A program made the translations under genes and the position numbers. A DNA stretch of 64,000 bases from Thozetella sp. PMI_491 (lineage: Eukaryota > Ascomycota > Sordariomycetes > Chaetosphaeriales > Chaetosphaeriaceae): the NCBI GenBank assembly GCA_021432635.1, contig MU270018.1, positions 255,579 through 319,578 of the forward strand. The letters are read 5' to 3'. Under the pieces are notes generated by a model that worked only from the letters and a program-made list of their open reading frames with translations, did not search any database and was not told the DNA's origin. Below are positions 1-11,633 of this stretch, piece after piece. Each line of letters opens with the position of its first letter. The stretch's first letter is position 1.

Positions 1-62
1 CCTCGGGCCACATCAGCGCCTCCGCAAAGATGTAGACAGCCCACGGCGAAAAGGATCTGGCT

Positions 63-197
63 TCAGCCTCCAGCAGCGCATCCGTACATACGATGGTGGT
101 GGACCAGGTGCGCCAGGGCGGCCGCCTGTGTCTCGCGATCGAGCTGTGTACTGGGGATCTCGCGCTCCTGCTTGTACTTTGGTGAGTATGTATTGTC
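63..197 (-). CDS. possible exon of an unidentified gene, cut by the window edge
   Basis: On the minus strand a reading frame runs from an acceptor-like site near 198 (a pyrimidine- and GT-rich tract followed by GTGCTAG) to a TGA at 63-65. It encodes a hydrophilic stretch (KYKQEREIPSTQLDRE) followed by a His- and Ala-rich tail, and has the amino-acid mix of real protein. A GTATGT donor lies inside it near 86, so the exon may stop there and splice to sequence beyond the left edge. The CA/GA repeat just upstream makes further 5' exons hard to place. The plus strand is also open in one frame here and carries a GTGAGTATG donor-like site at 182, so strand is not certain. I do not recognise the protein. 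Confidence 0.25.
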   Translation of the reverse strand, partial: DNTYSPKYKQEREIPSTQLDRETQAAALAHLVHHHRMYGCAAGG

Positions 198-221
198 CCT
201 AGCACTTGTAAGCATAAGACA

Positions 222-227
222 GACACA

Positions 228-260
<33 letters not shown>
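222..260. repeat. (CA)n-(GA)n microsatellite
   Basis: An uninterrupted CA dinucleotide run changes directly into a GA run. It sits in non-coding DNA beside the possible exon at the left edge. Confidence 0.9.
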
Positions 261-261
<1 letters not shown>

Positions 262-1118
262 ACAGGCAAGAGGCAAGAGGGATAGAATATGGGTAGTAGG
301 CGTATAGCAAGTACGACGTGCTAGATAAGGAATGTACTTCGCAGGTAAAAAGACAGTAGAATATCACTTCTGTCGAGCTATTAGAAAGGGGCTATAAATA
401 AACAGCCCCACAGGGCGTGTAAAAAGAGTACTGGGCTTCTGGCGAACGACACATGAGCGCGGCAGGCGGCTCAGCTGCTCCAAAACCGGGCTGGTCGTCG
501 TGGCTGCTCGCAAAGATGGCCGGCTGGGGCGAACCCAAACGCCCTTGCGGTGCTACTTTGTAGATTTGTCACCAAAGAAATCCCGAGCATAACGGAAGAT
601 GCTATGTATCCAGCCAGGCATGAAGAAATGGGCCGAGGAGGATAGAATTGGTGATCCCCCCAGGTGCCAGCTGGAGTCCCGCCAAGATGGTTTGGCACCT
701 GGGGTACCGCCCGGCGGCATTGCATGTGATGTGTACATAGTATTACCGTTAGTTAGCGTTAGTTGGTTGAATCATGCGCCGTGTTACGACGGGAGCCCAC
801 CGACTCCCGAGCTTGCCCCATTCTTTCTTTTCTTTTCTTTTGCCGAACTTTACGCAGTGTGGCACCCCTCGCATCCCCACTCCCCGGAACGCCACACCTA
901 GCGCCACATCCACACCTGCCACCCTCAAGAAGCCAGCGTCACGTTGACCAAAGGCCGGAGCGTGTCCATTCCAGCCGAAACACTCTACTGCCAGGTGTAT
1001 CGAAACGAGGTGGCCACGACCGGGCCGCTATCTCGCTCTCTCCCTACCGACTCTCCACCTCATCGTAGAGCCTTCCCCAGAACCCACACATGTCGCTGGA
1101 CACATCGATTTCCAGGTG
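261..1118. other. intergenic; 5' region of the EDEM-like gene
   Basis: No supported gene. Two overlapping minus-strand frames are open between 471 and 738, but neither has family features. An AATAAA-like hexamer lies near 395. The right half is the presumed promoter and 5' UTR of the mannosidase gene. Confidence 0.5.
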
Positions 1119-4100
1119 ATGCCTGCAGGCATGGAGGACCGTGGCCTGCAACGAGGCGGTGCCGGCCGTCGTCACACGACCGGCCGGCCCCCATTCCCGG
1201 CCGGCCCCGGCTTCGGCCTCCTGCTCTGGCTGTTGGTTGCCGTGCTAGTCCAATGGCCCGCTGCCGGGGCCATGAGCTCCGACCGCATTGCCATCCTCCG
1301 CCAGCAGACCATCGACATGTTCTACCATGGCTTCGACAACTACATGGCGATCTCCTTCCCCGAGGACGAGGTATGCTGTCCCTTGCCCTATCCGTCCTTG
1401 CTACCACGCCCCCTTGTATACACCCATTGGCAACCCCCCCCCCCCCCCCTCCTCCTGCTCCTGGCCCTTTCCCTACGCCATCCTTACCTAACTACACCCA
1501 CAACCTTTTATACTACCGCCGTCCACGACTCCACATGCTGATGTTGCTTCTTTCCCTCCTCGCCAGCTGCGCCCGGTCTCCTGTCTACCCTTGACCCGAG
1601 ATGCAAAGAACCCGAGGAACGTCGAGCTGAATGATGTCCTGGGAAACTACTCTCTCACCCTGATCGACAGCCTGTCGACCCTCGCGATCCTCGCCTCGGC
1701 CCCACTCACCGACAAAAATGCCGGCCCCAAGTCGCTACGTGATTTCCAGGATGGCGTGGCAGCTCTTGTCCAGCAGTACGGCGACGGCCGCCCGGGCCCC
1801 TCCGGACAAGGTTTGCGCTCCCGTGGCTTCGATCTCGACAGCAAGGTCCAGGTATTCGAGACGGTGATCCGTGGCGTTGGTGGCCTCCTTAGCGCCCACC
1901 TCTTTGCGGTGGGTGAGCTGCCCATCGCCGGCTATAAGCCTCCCCGCCCAGACGAACCGGGCCTGGAAACCCCGGTCATCTACTGGTCAAACGGCTTCAA
2001 GTACGACGGACAGCTACTTCGTCTCGCCCTAGATCTTGCCCAGCGTCTCCTGCCTGCCTTCTACAGCAAGACCGGCATGCCCTACCCCCGGGTCAACCTG
2101 CGGCATGGGATCCCCTTCTACACCAATTCGCCTCTGCATGAGACGTCGCCCGTCTATGGCACGGAAGGAGGCCCCCCCGAGATTACTGAGACGTGCAGCG
2201 CCGGCGCGGGCTCGCTCGTTCTCGAGTTCACCGTCCTCAGCCGCCTCACAGGAGATGAGCGGTTCGAGCAGCTCGCCAAGCGTGCTTTCTGGGCGGTGTG
2301 GTATCGCAAGAGTCAGATCGGCCTCATTGGCGCCGGCGTGGATGCAGAAAACGGCCATTGGATAGGACCTTTCGCCGTGATAGGGGCTGGGGCCGACAGC
2401 TTTTTCGAGTACGCACTGAAGTCGCACATCTTGCTCTCGGGCCAAGACCTGCCGAATCGAACCACATCCCATCCCGAGCCTCATGGGGATTGGCTGAATC
2501 CGAATGCCCTCTTCCATCCCCTCAGCGACGCCGAGAACTCGGCCGACTCGTTTCTAGATGCTTGGCACCAGGCCCATTCTGCCATTAAGCGCCACCTTTA
2601 CAGTGATCGGGAACATCCCCATTACGAAAACGTCAACTTGTATACTGGATCGCTAGCGTCCAACTGGGTCGACAGCCTTGGAGCATACTATTCAGGACTG
2701 CTCACACTGGCGGGTGAAGTCGAGGAAGCTATCGAGACGAGCCTTCTCTACACGGCCATCTGGACAAAGTACTCCGCCCTGCCTGAGCGATGGTCTATCA
2801 AGGACAAGACGGTCGAGGGAGGTCTCGGGTGGTGGCCTCTGCGGCCCGAGTTCATCGAATCTACCTATCACTTGTACCGGGCAACCGAGGACCCGTGGTA
2901 TCTCTACGTCGGCGAGATGGTGCAGCGCGATATCAACCGCAGGTGTTGGACAAAGTGTGGCTTCTCCGGCCTCCAAAATGTCTTGGATGGAGAGCATAGC
3001 GATCGAATGGAAAGCTTCTTCCTCGGCGAGACGGCAAAATACATGTACCTTCTCTACGACGATAAACACCCGCTCAACTCGCTCGACGCCGCCTTCGTCT
3101 TCACCACAGAGGGCCATCCGCTTATCATCCCTAAGAAGGACCGCCAGACTAGTATGCGCCGGAAACCCGGCCCAACAGAGCAGACAGAGTACATGGAACA
3201 GCTCTTCACCACGACCTGTCCTGCCCCTTCGGGCTACCCGCCCTTAACGGGGTCAGCCATCGCAGCGAGGGACGATATATACCACGCGGCACGTATGCTG
3301 GACTTGCACCTGATGCAGGACTACCAGGCACTGCTGGCCGATGTCGAGGCCGACCAGCCCGGCGACGACCGCACTCCTGCGCCTAGTCGTGCCCCGGGCA
3401 ACTTCTTTCCTCGGACCCTGCCGGCCGAGCTGCTGCCAGACAACGGCATCTGCGCCAAGGTTTACGAGCCAGTCGAGCTGACACTCGAGTTCGCGTCCAA
3501 CACGCAGCAAGTGGTCGACGGGGCTTCATTCAACTTCCTCCTCGGCCAGAGCACGCTGGACCGTCTCGCCGTGGACCGCATTCGCGTCACCAGTCTATCC
3601 GGCCTGAAACTGACCATGCGCATGGAGGACTACGGGGAGCGCGAGTGGCGGGTGACCAAACTGAATGGGGTCCCGCTCGGCCGAGACGAATTCGCAGTCA
3701 TGGATCGTGCTATACTCGGCGACGTCTCAGACTCGCGCTTCAATCTCGTTCGCGATCCAGTGGTAGTCAAGCTGCAGCACCTGCACCGCGTCAACACCGA
3801 TGTCGTTGGCGCCTCGGAGGACGTCAAGATCGCGCTTGAGGCCATGAGGGAAGGAAGCCACTCTTCGGCCAGGCACGGTAACGTGGCATCGTTGGTGAAG
3901 TCCCTGTTTAGCCGTATGGTCGCCTCCTTGGACCGTGCTTCTCCTCGTGCGACGTCGCTTCCCGGGGCGGATTCTGCTACTCTGCCTTTCGATCTTATCA
4001 TCAACCAAACAGCGATCACTGCCGTCGGGGTCGGCGCTGCCGCTCTGCCCCCCACAGCGTCCCCCAGTCCCCAATTGTCTAGCCCTGCAGCTATCCACAA

Positions 4101-4563
4101 GGCCCTTCTCCCGTGGACAGCGATATACGAGGCAGGGGCATGCTGCAACGGTACCCTGCCGGAGGAGGCTGCCCGGGACCACCAAGTTATCCTGATGCGC
4201 CGGGGTAAATGCAGCTTTAGCGAGAAGCTCGCGGCCATCCCCGCACACAAGCCCTCCGCCGCCTCACTACAGCTAGTCGTCATAGTGTCGCACGAAGAGG
4301 ACGACAAGGCAGACTACTACGGCTATGCTGCGGGGAACCCAGACATGGTTCGCCCGCTGCTGGACGATGTTCAGCACACCCCGGCCGGCATCCCACGCCG
4401 GCACCCCATCCCGATGGTGATGGTGGGCGGTGGCGAGATATCGTATCGCCAGCTGTCCATGGCAGAGCGCATCGGCTTGACCCGAAGACACTATATCGAA
4501 AGCCAGGGCCTCCGGGTGCGGAACATCATCATCGATGAAGGGGAACTGGAACGGACCCTCTAG
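1119..4563 (+). CDS. MNL1: EDEM/Htm1-like ER degradation-enhancing alpha-mannosidase (GH47) with PA domain
   Basis: GH47 protein of the EDEM/Htm1/Mnl1 group, which trims mannose from misfolded glycoproteins in the ER lumen and marks them for ERAD. Exons are 1119-1370 and 1567-4563, separated by a 196-base intron, giving 1082 residues. Start: first ATG in frame, followed by a hydrophobic signal or anchor (GLLLWLLVAVLVQ, about residues 33-46). GH47 hallmarks are clear: the junction reads FPEDE/LRP, followed by ELNDVLGNYSLTLIDSLSTL, then ETCSAGAGSLVLEF and ESFFLGETAKYMYLLYD. From about residue 930 a second domain (CCNGTLPEEAARDHQVILM, then RRGKCSFSEK) is a protease-associated (PA) domain, as in EDEM3. 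It is longer than yeast Mnl1 (about 800 residues), and I see no HDEL-type retention signal at the C-terminus. The intron carries a 16-base poly-C tract. The family call is firm; the yeast gene symbol is transferred by homology. Confidence 0.93.
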
Positions 4564-5758
4564 AATAGGGGACGGGCAGAAGCGCGCGAGCGCGTGAGCA
4601 ACTGCAGCCTCCTCTTCGGGGGTTTGACCCTGTATGAGGACGAGCTATGCGAATGTTAGGGAGGAGGCTTGTGGTACTTGGGTTAGACCTCATTAGAGTA
4701 ACGAACAGGAGCAGGCAAGGAGCCTGTGATACTCCGGGGAAGCACGCCACAGGAACAAGCATAAAACCAGGTCAGCATGGCTCCAATAGACCGTCCATAG
4801 CAAAATAGAAATAAGTAGGATACGTAGTATCGAGGCAGCCTTCCCCTCTGCTCTGCCGCATCTCGCATGGTTTCCGTTCTCGACTGCCTCGCCGTCCTTG
4901 AGGCTGCCTAGCTGCTCTGGCCTAATAAGAATACAGCACGAGTCTGGCTCGAGGTCGCACTCTGCTTGGCTCTGGCCGTTGGGCTCTCTCGAAGTACTTG
5001 CTCATCAGGCAGTAGACATCCCCCCCCCCCCCTTCGCAGACAGGTCCATACCGACGCGTCGGTGAGGGTACCACCACGCAAACGCAGCCCGAGGCGAGCC
5101 GCCCAGCATGTAAGTGGGCATCAATCTTCCTGAAGGGGTGCGGCCTGCCGCTCCCTGGCGGTTCGCGCGGGATAGGAGAGACACGTAGCAAGCATGGAGG
5201 TGGTAGTGGGAGTACAACACAACATCGGTGTGGGGGACCTCCGTATCGTACTTTCATTGCATATCTACCTGTGCTACCCCAGATTAGAGTGACACGGCCG
5301 AGGTTCGGGTGCCAGCTCCAGATGCAGCATTACGAAGGAGCCCAAGAGCGCGCGCCATCGTTGTCGAGCGGACCATTCCCTAAACTTTTCGATAAGCCGA
5401 AACGCCACCCCCAAGGCCCGAACCCGCCAACCATGTCTCCATCCACACTCTCTCCGCCTTTTTCTGGCCTGCCGTGCCCCATCCTGCTCGGCCCCGTAGC
5501 CAGCAAGGTGTCGGCCGCCCCGCCTCTTTGAAGATGCGCCTTGTCTATTTCTCATATTCGTGGTCCACTCCGTGGAAACTAGGCGAATTGCCTTGCTCCC
5601 GTGCATCTGCCCTTTCGTGGGAAAGGGTGGGCCGCCGACAGAACGAAATAAATGCGGAGATAGATAGAATTGGGTATTATTGGAAGGTATGGACGATGCT
5701 GAGATCTATAAACCAAAACCCCGAGAATAGCTGTGGCGGCGGAGGCCACGGTCCATGT
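4564..5758. other. convergent intergenic region
   Basis: 3' flanks of the mannosidase (+) and APRT (-) genes. A 13-base poly-C tract lies at 5020-5032. Short open frames on both strands show no family features. Confidence 0.5.
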
Positions 5759-6869
5759 TTAATCATCAGTTTCGAGAAGGGTGACGGTAGGCAGTCCGCC
5801 GAGCTTCTCTCGGCCCTTAAGGAAGGGGATCTCGAGGATGAAGAGATAACCTATCAACTCGCCTCCGAGCTGGGCGACGAGCGATCCTGCTGCTTCTGCG
5901 GAGCCGCCTATGATCAATGGTCAGCACCTTGAAGTCTTTGGGAATTACATGTAGAAATGGCGGAAGGCCCTTGGCTATCCAATACCAAACATAGCCCAAA
6001 CCCCGCACGCGCCATCACAACAAGTAGGAGCGAGTATGGCGAATTGACGGAGGCCGCGGCGAGACGGCAGTCAAATCGAGGGCAGCGCAAATATGGAGGT
6101 AATAAAAATAGACACTCAGCACCCTTTGCGAAAGCGTTGTAGGAGAGTTAGGAGGGATAATAGGAGAAAAAAAGCAACGGAGGATGCGTTGGTTGGATTG
6201 CGCCCCCAGGTGTCATGGATGCTGTTGATGATGGCGGGGTATGTACGAAGAGCACGATAACATAGATAAGAGCTTCTCACCAGTAGCAATAATATCGTCG
6301 ACGACCAGCACCTTCTGGCCTGGCTTCACCGCACCTTCTTGCATCTGGAAAAAGTCGGTTCCGTATTCCTTCTGATACGAGGCCGTCACGCAAGGGCCGG
6401 GCATCTTGCCCTTCTTCCGGACAGGCACGAAGCTGGCATCGAGCCGCAGGGCTAGCGAGGGGCCGAACAGGAAGCCCCGCGCATCCAGCCCCACCACCAC
6501 GTCCGGCTTGTTGTCGGCGCCGAATTGCTCGAACACTTGGAGCTCGAGGGCACGCAACAAGGCTGTGTGGATGGCGGGGTCCTGGAACAGGGGAAGGATA
6601 TCGATGAAGTTGATGCCGGGGATGGGGAAGTCGGGGAAGCGCTTGAGGGCGCCGAGCAGGCTTATCTTTGTACTGGAGAGTTCGGCGGCGGCGGCGGCGG
6701 CGGCGGTGGGCTGTCGTCCCTTGTCATCGTGGGATTGGGCGGGGGACGCGGATGAGGTCTTTGTGCTCTCCGCCAGGATAGCGGCTGCGGTGGAGGTGAG
6801 GGCTGGGGGCTGTTCTAGGCTGGTCGATGCCAGAGCTGGAGCTTGGGTCGAGTCGGTGGTTGAGGTCAT
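5759..6869 (-). CDS. APT1: adenine phosphoribosyltransferase
   Basis: Purine-salvage enzyme that makes AMP and pyrophosphate from adenine and PRPP in the cytosol. Exons (minus strand) are 6869-6281 and 5907-5759, with a 373-base intron (donor GTGAGAAG, branch GCTGACC, acceptor ATCATAG), giving 245 residues. The PRPP-binding loop VLVVDDIIATGGSAEAAG is split by the intron after ATG, so the distal exon is needed to complete it. Other family features: PGINFIDILPLF, GLDARGFLFGP and the C-terminal FLKGREKLGG. About 75 residues at the N-terminus are an Ala/Ser/Thr-rich extension not usual in APRTs, including a run of eight alanines. The frame stays open further upstream without another ATG before 7169, so the ATG at 6869 could be preceded by a longer form, but the upstream sequence is low-complexity. 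An open frame runs past the donor for about 20 codons and should not be taken as the C-terminus. Confidence 0.93.
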
Positions 6870-8494
6870 GTTGGGGAAGAAAAGGGAGGGGGAGGGAGAG
6901 GAGGGAAACAGGGCCAAAAAAGCCAGGCAGGGCGTATCTATGGCAAGGGGAGAAAATTCGGTGGGAAAGGCAGGTACGGCTCTCTCTGGCTGCGCTCGGA
7001 GGGTGTGTGTATGGGAAAGTGCTTGGGCGTATGTTGCGCAAAAAAAAAAAGATTGTTGAGAGCGCGACGGCCTATTGGGCCTGCCGGGTAAGACAGGCAG
7101 CCCTCTCCCCCCCCCAAAGACTGAAGCGGCAGGAAAAGAAACGGGCCCCTTGCTCAGAGTAAGACTCATCCCAAGCTAAGGTGGGCGGTCGACAGGGTAG
7201 CTATCGGTGTGTGCGGATATTTGTCCTCGTCCGAGACGGGGCCAGCGCAGAGAGGGGAGGAGGGAGGTGGAGGGAGGGGGAACCTAGACCACCAGATCAC
7301 ACTGGCCACCTACCACTGACCACCAGCTACAGGCCACAGGCCACAGGCCACAAGCGTCAGGCGGGTGTAAACGAGACAAACACGGCCGTTATTTCGGGGC
7401 CTCTCTCCCCTCCCTTTCCTCGCCTCGTCCCTACCACCTACCAGGTAAGGCAGATAGATAATAGATACGAGGGCGAGCCCGGTTTCCCTTTCTCCGTTAG
7501 TCGGCCACCCGGCCAAACCCGCCGAAGCAGCACTGCGCCTTTAGCTGGGAGACCGTGGTCGGCCCGACCAGTACCGGTCCATCTTGTCCTGCCGCGCGCT
7601 GCAGGAATTAGAAACAAAAAAAAGGGCCCGCTCCCTTCACCCGTCTAAAATCCCAGGCGAAACGGACGTGCAATGCATTTCCAACGCACGAGAGGTAATA
7701 GCAAATCGTAAGACGGCGTTCACCCAGGTGCCAGCCGCGCTGGGGAAGGTGGGATGGAGCTAGGTTGGGACTTGGCCTCTTCGGTGGCCGGCTCTGATAG
7801 CGCCAATCGGAGGGGGTGGGAGAGCACGCAAACTTACAGAGCAAAGAAGCAACCCCACTACGGGATATTTTCCTTCTAGAACCGAGCTAGCAAAAAACTT
7901 TTCCGGCAGCCACTATCTGTCCAAGGCCCGACGGTCGGTACTGTACCTATCTGCTCCGTATCTCTAGGATCCATTCCCTCCTCTCCTTAACCCCCCCCCT
8001 CCTCCTCCTCCCCAGCCTTCCTGCGCGACGCTTGCCTTGGGCGGGCGTGGAGGGGACTAAGAGCCCAAGCGGTTGCCTTCCCCGGCCGAAGGGGGGGGGG
8101 GGTTGATGTCAACGTGCTTGGCGAGCGGTATGGTCTGTCATGAAAAGGCAGAGGAATGGTGCAGCCTGCGGCTTTCATGTAGGCTGCTGCAAGGGTTACA
8201 TACATGCCCTGGTTACAGCGCTGTACGGAGTAGGGTTGTGCATACCGTGAGTCGGTAGGTAGCATTCCCATGGCATGGCTGCAGCATACGGATCACTGCC
8301 CTTACCCCCCTTCCCCCCCCCCCTTTCCCTCTTGTTGCTACATACATGATACTATTACTCCTCTAACCCAGTATTGTCCTCACGGTTTGAGCCTCTGTCA
8401 AGGGACCAGGCAAACAGGTTTCCAAGGGGGCTACGAGGCTGGGAAAAACCAACCGGTCTTGTCGCTTTAGCTTCTGGCGTGTCTCTCGTATCCG
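6870..8494. other. intergenic; APRT promoter side
   Basis: No supported gene. It contains homopolymer runs (poly-A near 7040, poly-C near 7110 and 7991, poly-G at 8091-8102), a short CCACAGG repeat near 7330-7350 and a TACGGAGTA motif at 8224-8232. Confidence 0.5.
8224..8232. promoter_or_regulatory. TACGGAGTA motif
   Basis: One copy of a 9-mer (or its complement TACTCCGTA) found at least seven times in this window, always between genes. The others are at 27221, 32095, 32102, 45101, 45935 and 47712. Its function is unknown to me. Confidence 0.35.
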
Positions 8495-8701
8495 TTAGGT
8501 GCATATACACGCCCTACCTTTGAGTTCGGTGGAGTCCTGTAGAGGTCGAGACCGAAAGATCAACACGTCCCCTTCGGCCAGCCGCGGGATGTCCGCAAGG
8601 ATCGGCGTGTTGGTGGGCAGGACATCCAGAGTGTCAGGTCCGCCCTGCGACAGCTCCAAACCCTGGATGGAGAGGAGCACAGTGTTCCTGACACGTCCTT
8701 C
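8495..8701 (-). other. coding-like fragment, unidentified
   Basis: A minus-strand frame bounded by stops on both sides encodes about 67 residues with a protein-like mix (NTVLLSIQGLELSQGG, then LPTNTPILADIPRLAEGDVL). No ATG precedes it directly, and the upstream side is a tandem repeat, so if genuine it is an internal exon or a gene relic. I do not recognise a family. Confidence 0.2.
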
Positions 8702-8704
8702 TCA

Positions 8705-8737
8705 TGGAGGGTATACGGAGGGTATACGGAGGGTAGG
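8705..8737. repeat. 11-base tandem repeat (GGAGGGTATAC)
   Basis: About three head-to-tail copies of GGAGGGTATAC. It partly resembles the TACGGAG motif seen elsewhere in intergenic DNA. Confidence 0.8.
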
Positions 8738-9574
8738 TCCCTTTCTTACTGCAACCCGGCTGCTGCTATGCTACCTGAACTTCTGCTCTCCTCTCGGCGG
8801 CCTGCTGGAACAGGGGCCCGGTTCCGCGACGGACGGCGTTCCTGTTGTTGCAGCCGTTTCGAGATAAAAACGGCCGCCGACAGCGTGCCGGCCTCTTCCG
8901 AATGCCGACTCGAAACATGGGCCTGATCTCGGCTGCTGGAGCCAACCTGGGAGCGGTTCCTGACTATCCACTGCTGGGGAGTCCCCGGCTGTCCGCGCTC
9001 CACATCGAAGATCAGACCTACAACAGTTCCTAACCATACGTGTTAATCCCACGCCCACGGCTCAGCGTGCGGGACTGGGCCGTGGTAGAGTTTATGCTGC
9101 ACACTACTACCATAGCTTCCATCTCGATACCCCTCGATAGCCGGCACCATCATGGCTCCCGCGCCGCGTGGGGCATTGGTCATCGCCACCATCATATCTT
9201 CAGACCGCCTCGCCATCCCTCCACCCCCGTTTGTACCCCCCTCTCCTCCCCCTCCGCGGGCTATCTTTCAAGAAGGGAGCCTGCACTGGCCGCATCCCTC
9301 TCCTGCTCTGCTCTAACCCCCGCGGGATGTTGGTAGGCTGCGGGAGGACATGGTGCAATCCACTCGCGGTATGGGGGAAACCTCAACGGCAATGGCTGGC
9401 CAAAGAAGCCGGCCGCTTGACCGCCATGCTTGCTTGGCTCATGTGCTCGCATTTCCTACTTCGTCGACTCGCACGAAGCCACCGCCAAACCCCCGCTCCC
9501 CCCCCCGCCCCCTCCCTCCATAGTCTGCTTTCTCAGGACGCATCTCTCTCGCTACCTCGCTGGCACATCATCTG
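8738..9574. other. intergenic, nothing supported
   Basis: Several short open frames on both strands, with pyrimidine-rich stretches (9230-9260, 9490-9520). None carries recognisable family features. Confidence 0.45.
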
Positions 9575-9632
9575 TGGGTACATCATCGTTGGTACATCAT
9601 CGTTGGTATATCATCGTTGGTATATCATCCAG
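9575..9632. repeat. 15-base tandem repeat (about four copies)
   Basis: The unit is close to TACATCATCGTTGG. The first copies read TACATCATC and the later ones TATATCATC, showing a few substitutions between units. Confidence 0.8.
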
Positions 9633-10787
9633 CCCAAAAATTGGCACAGCGCCGAGGCTTAAAGATACCAACTGCGAGCGCCCTAGGGGAGCGGCTCTGC
9701 CATCCGGAAGCCTGGGCCACCAGCTGGTAGTGCCCCGGGAAGCCGGGCCTACGGGCTCCCACGAGACACGGAGCCTCTGTAATTGGCAGGGAGACAAAGC
9801 GAGCAAACAGACCCATAAATTCAGACCATTTGCAACGGCGGTAGGTCCTCACCACTGGAGCGACACTGAGGTGCTCGGGGTCTTTCGCCATTGGTCTGCA
9901 TCACCAGCACGCCGACAACTTTCATGTGTCATCGGTCAATGCTTTATATGGATAGCCCATATCTCCCGTCCTGCACCTGCTCGTTTTTGGACTTGTGAAC
10001 TCCACTTGTCTCGCAGCACGCACTGCACACACTGCACGCACGCACGCACAGACGGACAGACGGAAAGACGGACAGAGAGAGAACGGGATGAAGAGGAACG
10101 CTCGGCAAGAACAATTCCTGATAAGGAGCAAAGCCCGTGATGGAGGGCGGACATCTCTCTGCTGCCCTCCGTGGTGCGGTAGCTCGGTCTCGTCTACCCA
10201 ATCCAACCCATCTATCAGGCTGTCGCTAGCGAGCCATGGCCGTGGTCTTAGCTCCCATGATAAAGGGCAGACCCCGGACAGATAAGTTCTCTGGATGGCA
10301 GAGCAATCGACCACCCCGGCTCGGTATTTTCTTTCCCACCCAAGTCTTAGGCCTCTATCCCTCTCTGTCCCTCTCTTAGGGCGAACTCCGGGCCCAATCT
10401 CTATGCAATCACGCCAAAGCCCCCCCTTTTTTCCTTCAGACCTACCCGTCCTGCCCGGCTGCAAGACGACCTTGGGGCAGCCTTGCTCCCGCCGGTGGAA
10501 CCGTCCTCAAATATGCGCAAGGCAACACCGCTGGCCCCTCCATCCCCCCTGGTCCGCCGAAAGACGTGCAACATCCCGGATGCAGCCTTTCAAGATCGGT
10601 TGCATTAGTGTCGCGCTCGACCTAAGGTCTTGAGCTAAGAGGTTGTCTGGCGGCATCGAACCATGTCTAGCCAAGTGGCTCGCTTAAGAGGGGCCGCCAT
10701 GCTTGCCACAGTCCAACCTCTTTTTCTGGCGCCCTTCCCTGGAGGGCCAGTTTGCTTTGTTTTGATTCGAGTCAGCTAGCCTCGTTG
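9633..10787. other. intergenic, nothing supported
   Basis: CA-, ACGC- and GACGGACA-type short repeats at 10020-10080. The open frames over them are low-complexity artefacts (Cys/Val or Arg/Glu runs). Confidence 0.45.
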
Positions 10788-11633
10788 CTACAATCGAGCT
10801 CTCTGCAGCCCCTCACACCGCCAGTTCGACCTGGCCTCTAGATTGGCCCCGACGGCGCAAGTTTCAAGAGAACTTGTTTGGCCTTGATTGCTTCCGGTCC
10901 GTTCCTCCCCACCGCGCAATCCACCTTCGTCGCGGACAAAAAAGCGCTCGCGCAGGTGCCAGTTGGCGTTGCAGCGCGGACGGCTCGGCATGCACTTCTA
11001 GGGACTCGTATCAGCAGTGGGAGCAGCGCCGGCCCGGCTAGGCTCTGTGCCGGCTTGTGATGGCCGCCTGCCCAGGACATGCCATATGATTCACCTCACC
11101 ATGCAATCGCCCGCTCCACGGCGGCTCCAGAGGCCGTCTGCCGGTAGGCGAAGATGTATGACCATCCGTGATCGGCACAGGGGGGTTGCCGTCGAGCCAG
11201 TATTGCCCGTTCCAGGCTCCCGGGAGCGACTCGTCATCGCTCAATATACAGATCTCCCCTCACGACAGTAGCGAGCGGTTCCTACGATGTACTTAGACTG
11301 TACGCCCGACGCCGTCTTCGAGGTTCCTCGATGTACCTCCTTGTAAACAACCTTTTTCGACCCCTTTGAGCTCCTCGGCCCCAACAGCTAGGATCCCAGG
11401 CTCCGCTTCGTGCCATGAAGGGATCCCGGAACGACGGTGTCACGACAGCGCTCATGCACCAGCCCCCGTATCGGCGTAGGGGCCCAATCTAAAGGTATTT
11501 CCCGACACAGCGACTTGCAGTCCAGCCGTGCCGTCACATTAAACGAGCCGCTCCTTCTAGGCAGCGCACGCGTGAACTTAAGGTTCGTTGCCCCCCCGGC
11601 TTGTCCGTAAATAGCTTTCTCCGAAGGTGTCAT
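10788..11633 (-). pseudogene. possible decayed coding sequence, unidentified
   Basis: Three minus-strand stretches with protein-like composition lie close together in different frames: 11633-11388 (SGSFNVTARLDCKSLCREIP), 11244-11038 (SLPGAWNGQYWLDGNPPVPI) and 11080-10788. They are separated by stops, and I found no splice pattern that joins them. The vocabulary is that of small secreted fungal proteins, but no family can be named. It could equally be chance coding in GC-rich DNA. Confidence 0.2.

Noticed and set aside
3630-4307. 225-codon open frame on the minus strand inside the mannosidase gene
   Set aside because: It lies opposite a well-supported GH47 exon and has Ser/Arg-rich shadow composition with no family features.
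5474-5932. 152-codon plus-strand open frame
   Set aside because: It runs antisense through APRT exon 2, which is the true coding sequence there.
6870-7169. N-terminal extension of APRT to 7169
   Set aside because: Low-complexity Pro/Ser/Phe text in a promoter-like region. The ATG at 6869 starts the more protein-like part.
10650-10720. tRNA-like A-box (TAGCCAAGTGG) near GAACC
   Set aside because: No matching T-arm, acceptor stem or anticodon loop could be folded around it on either strand.
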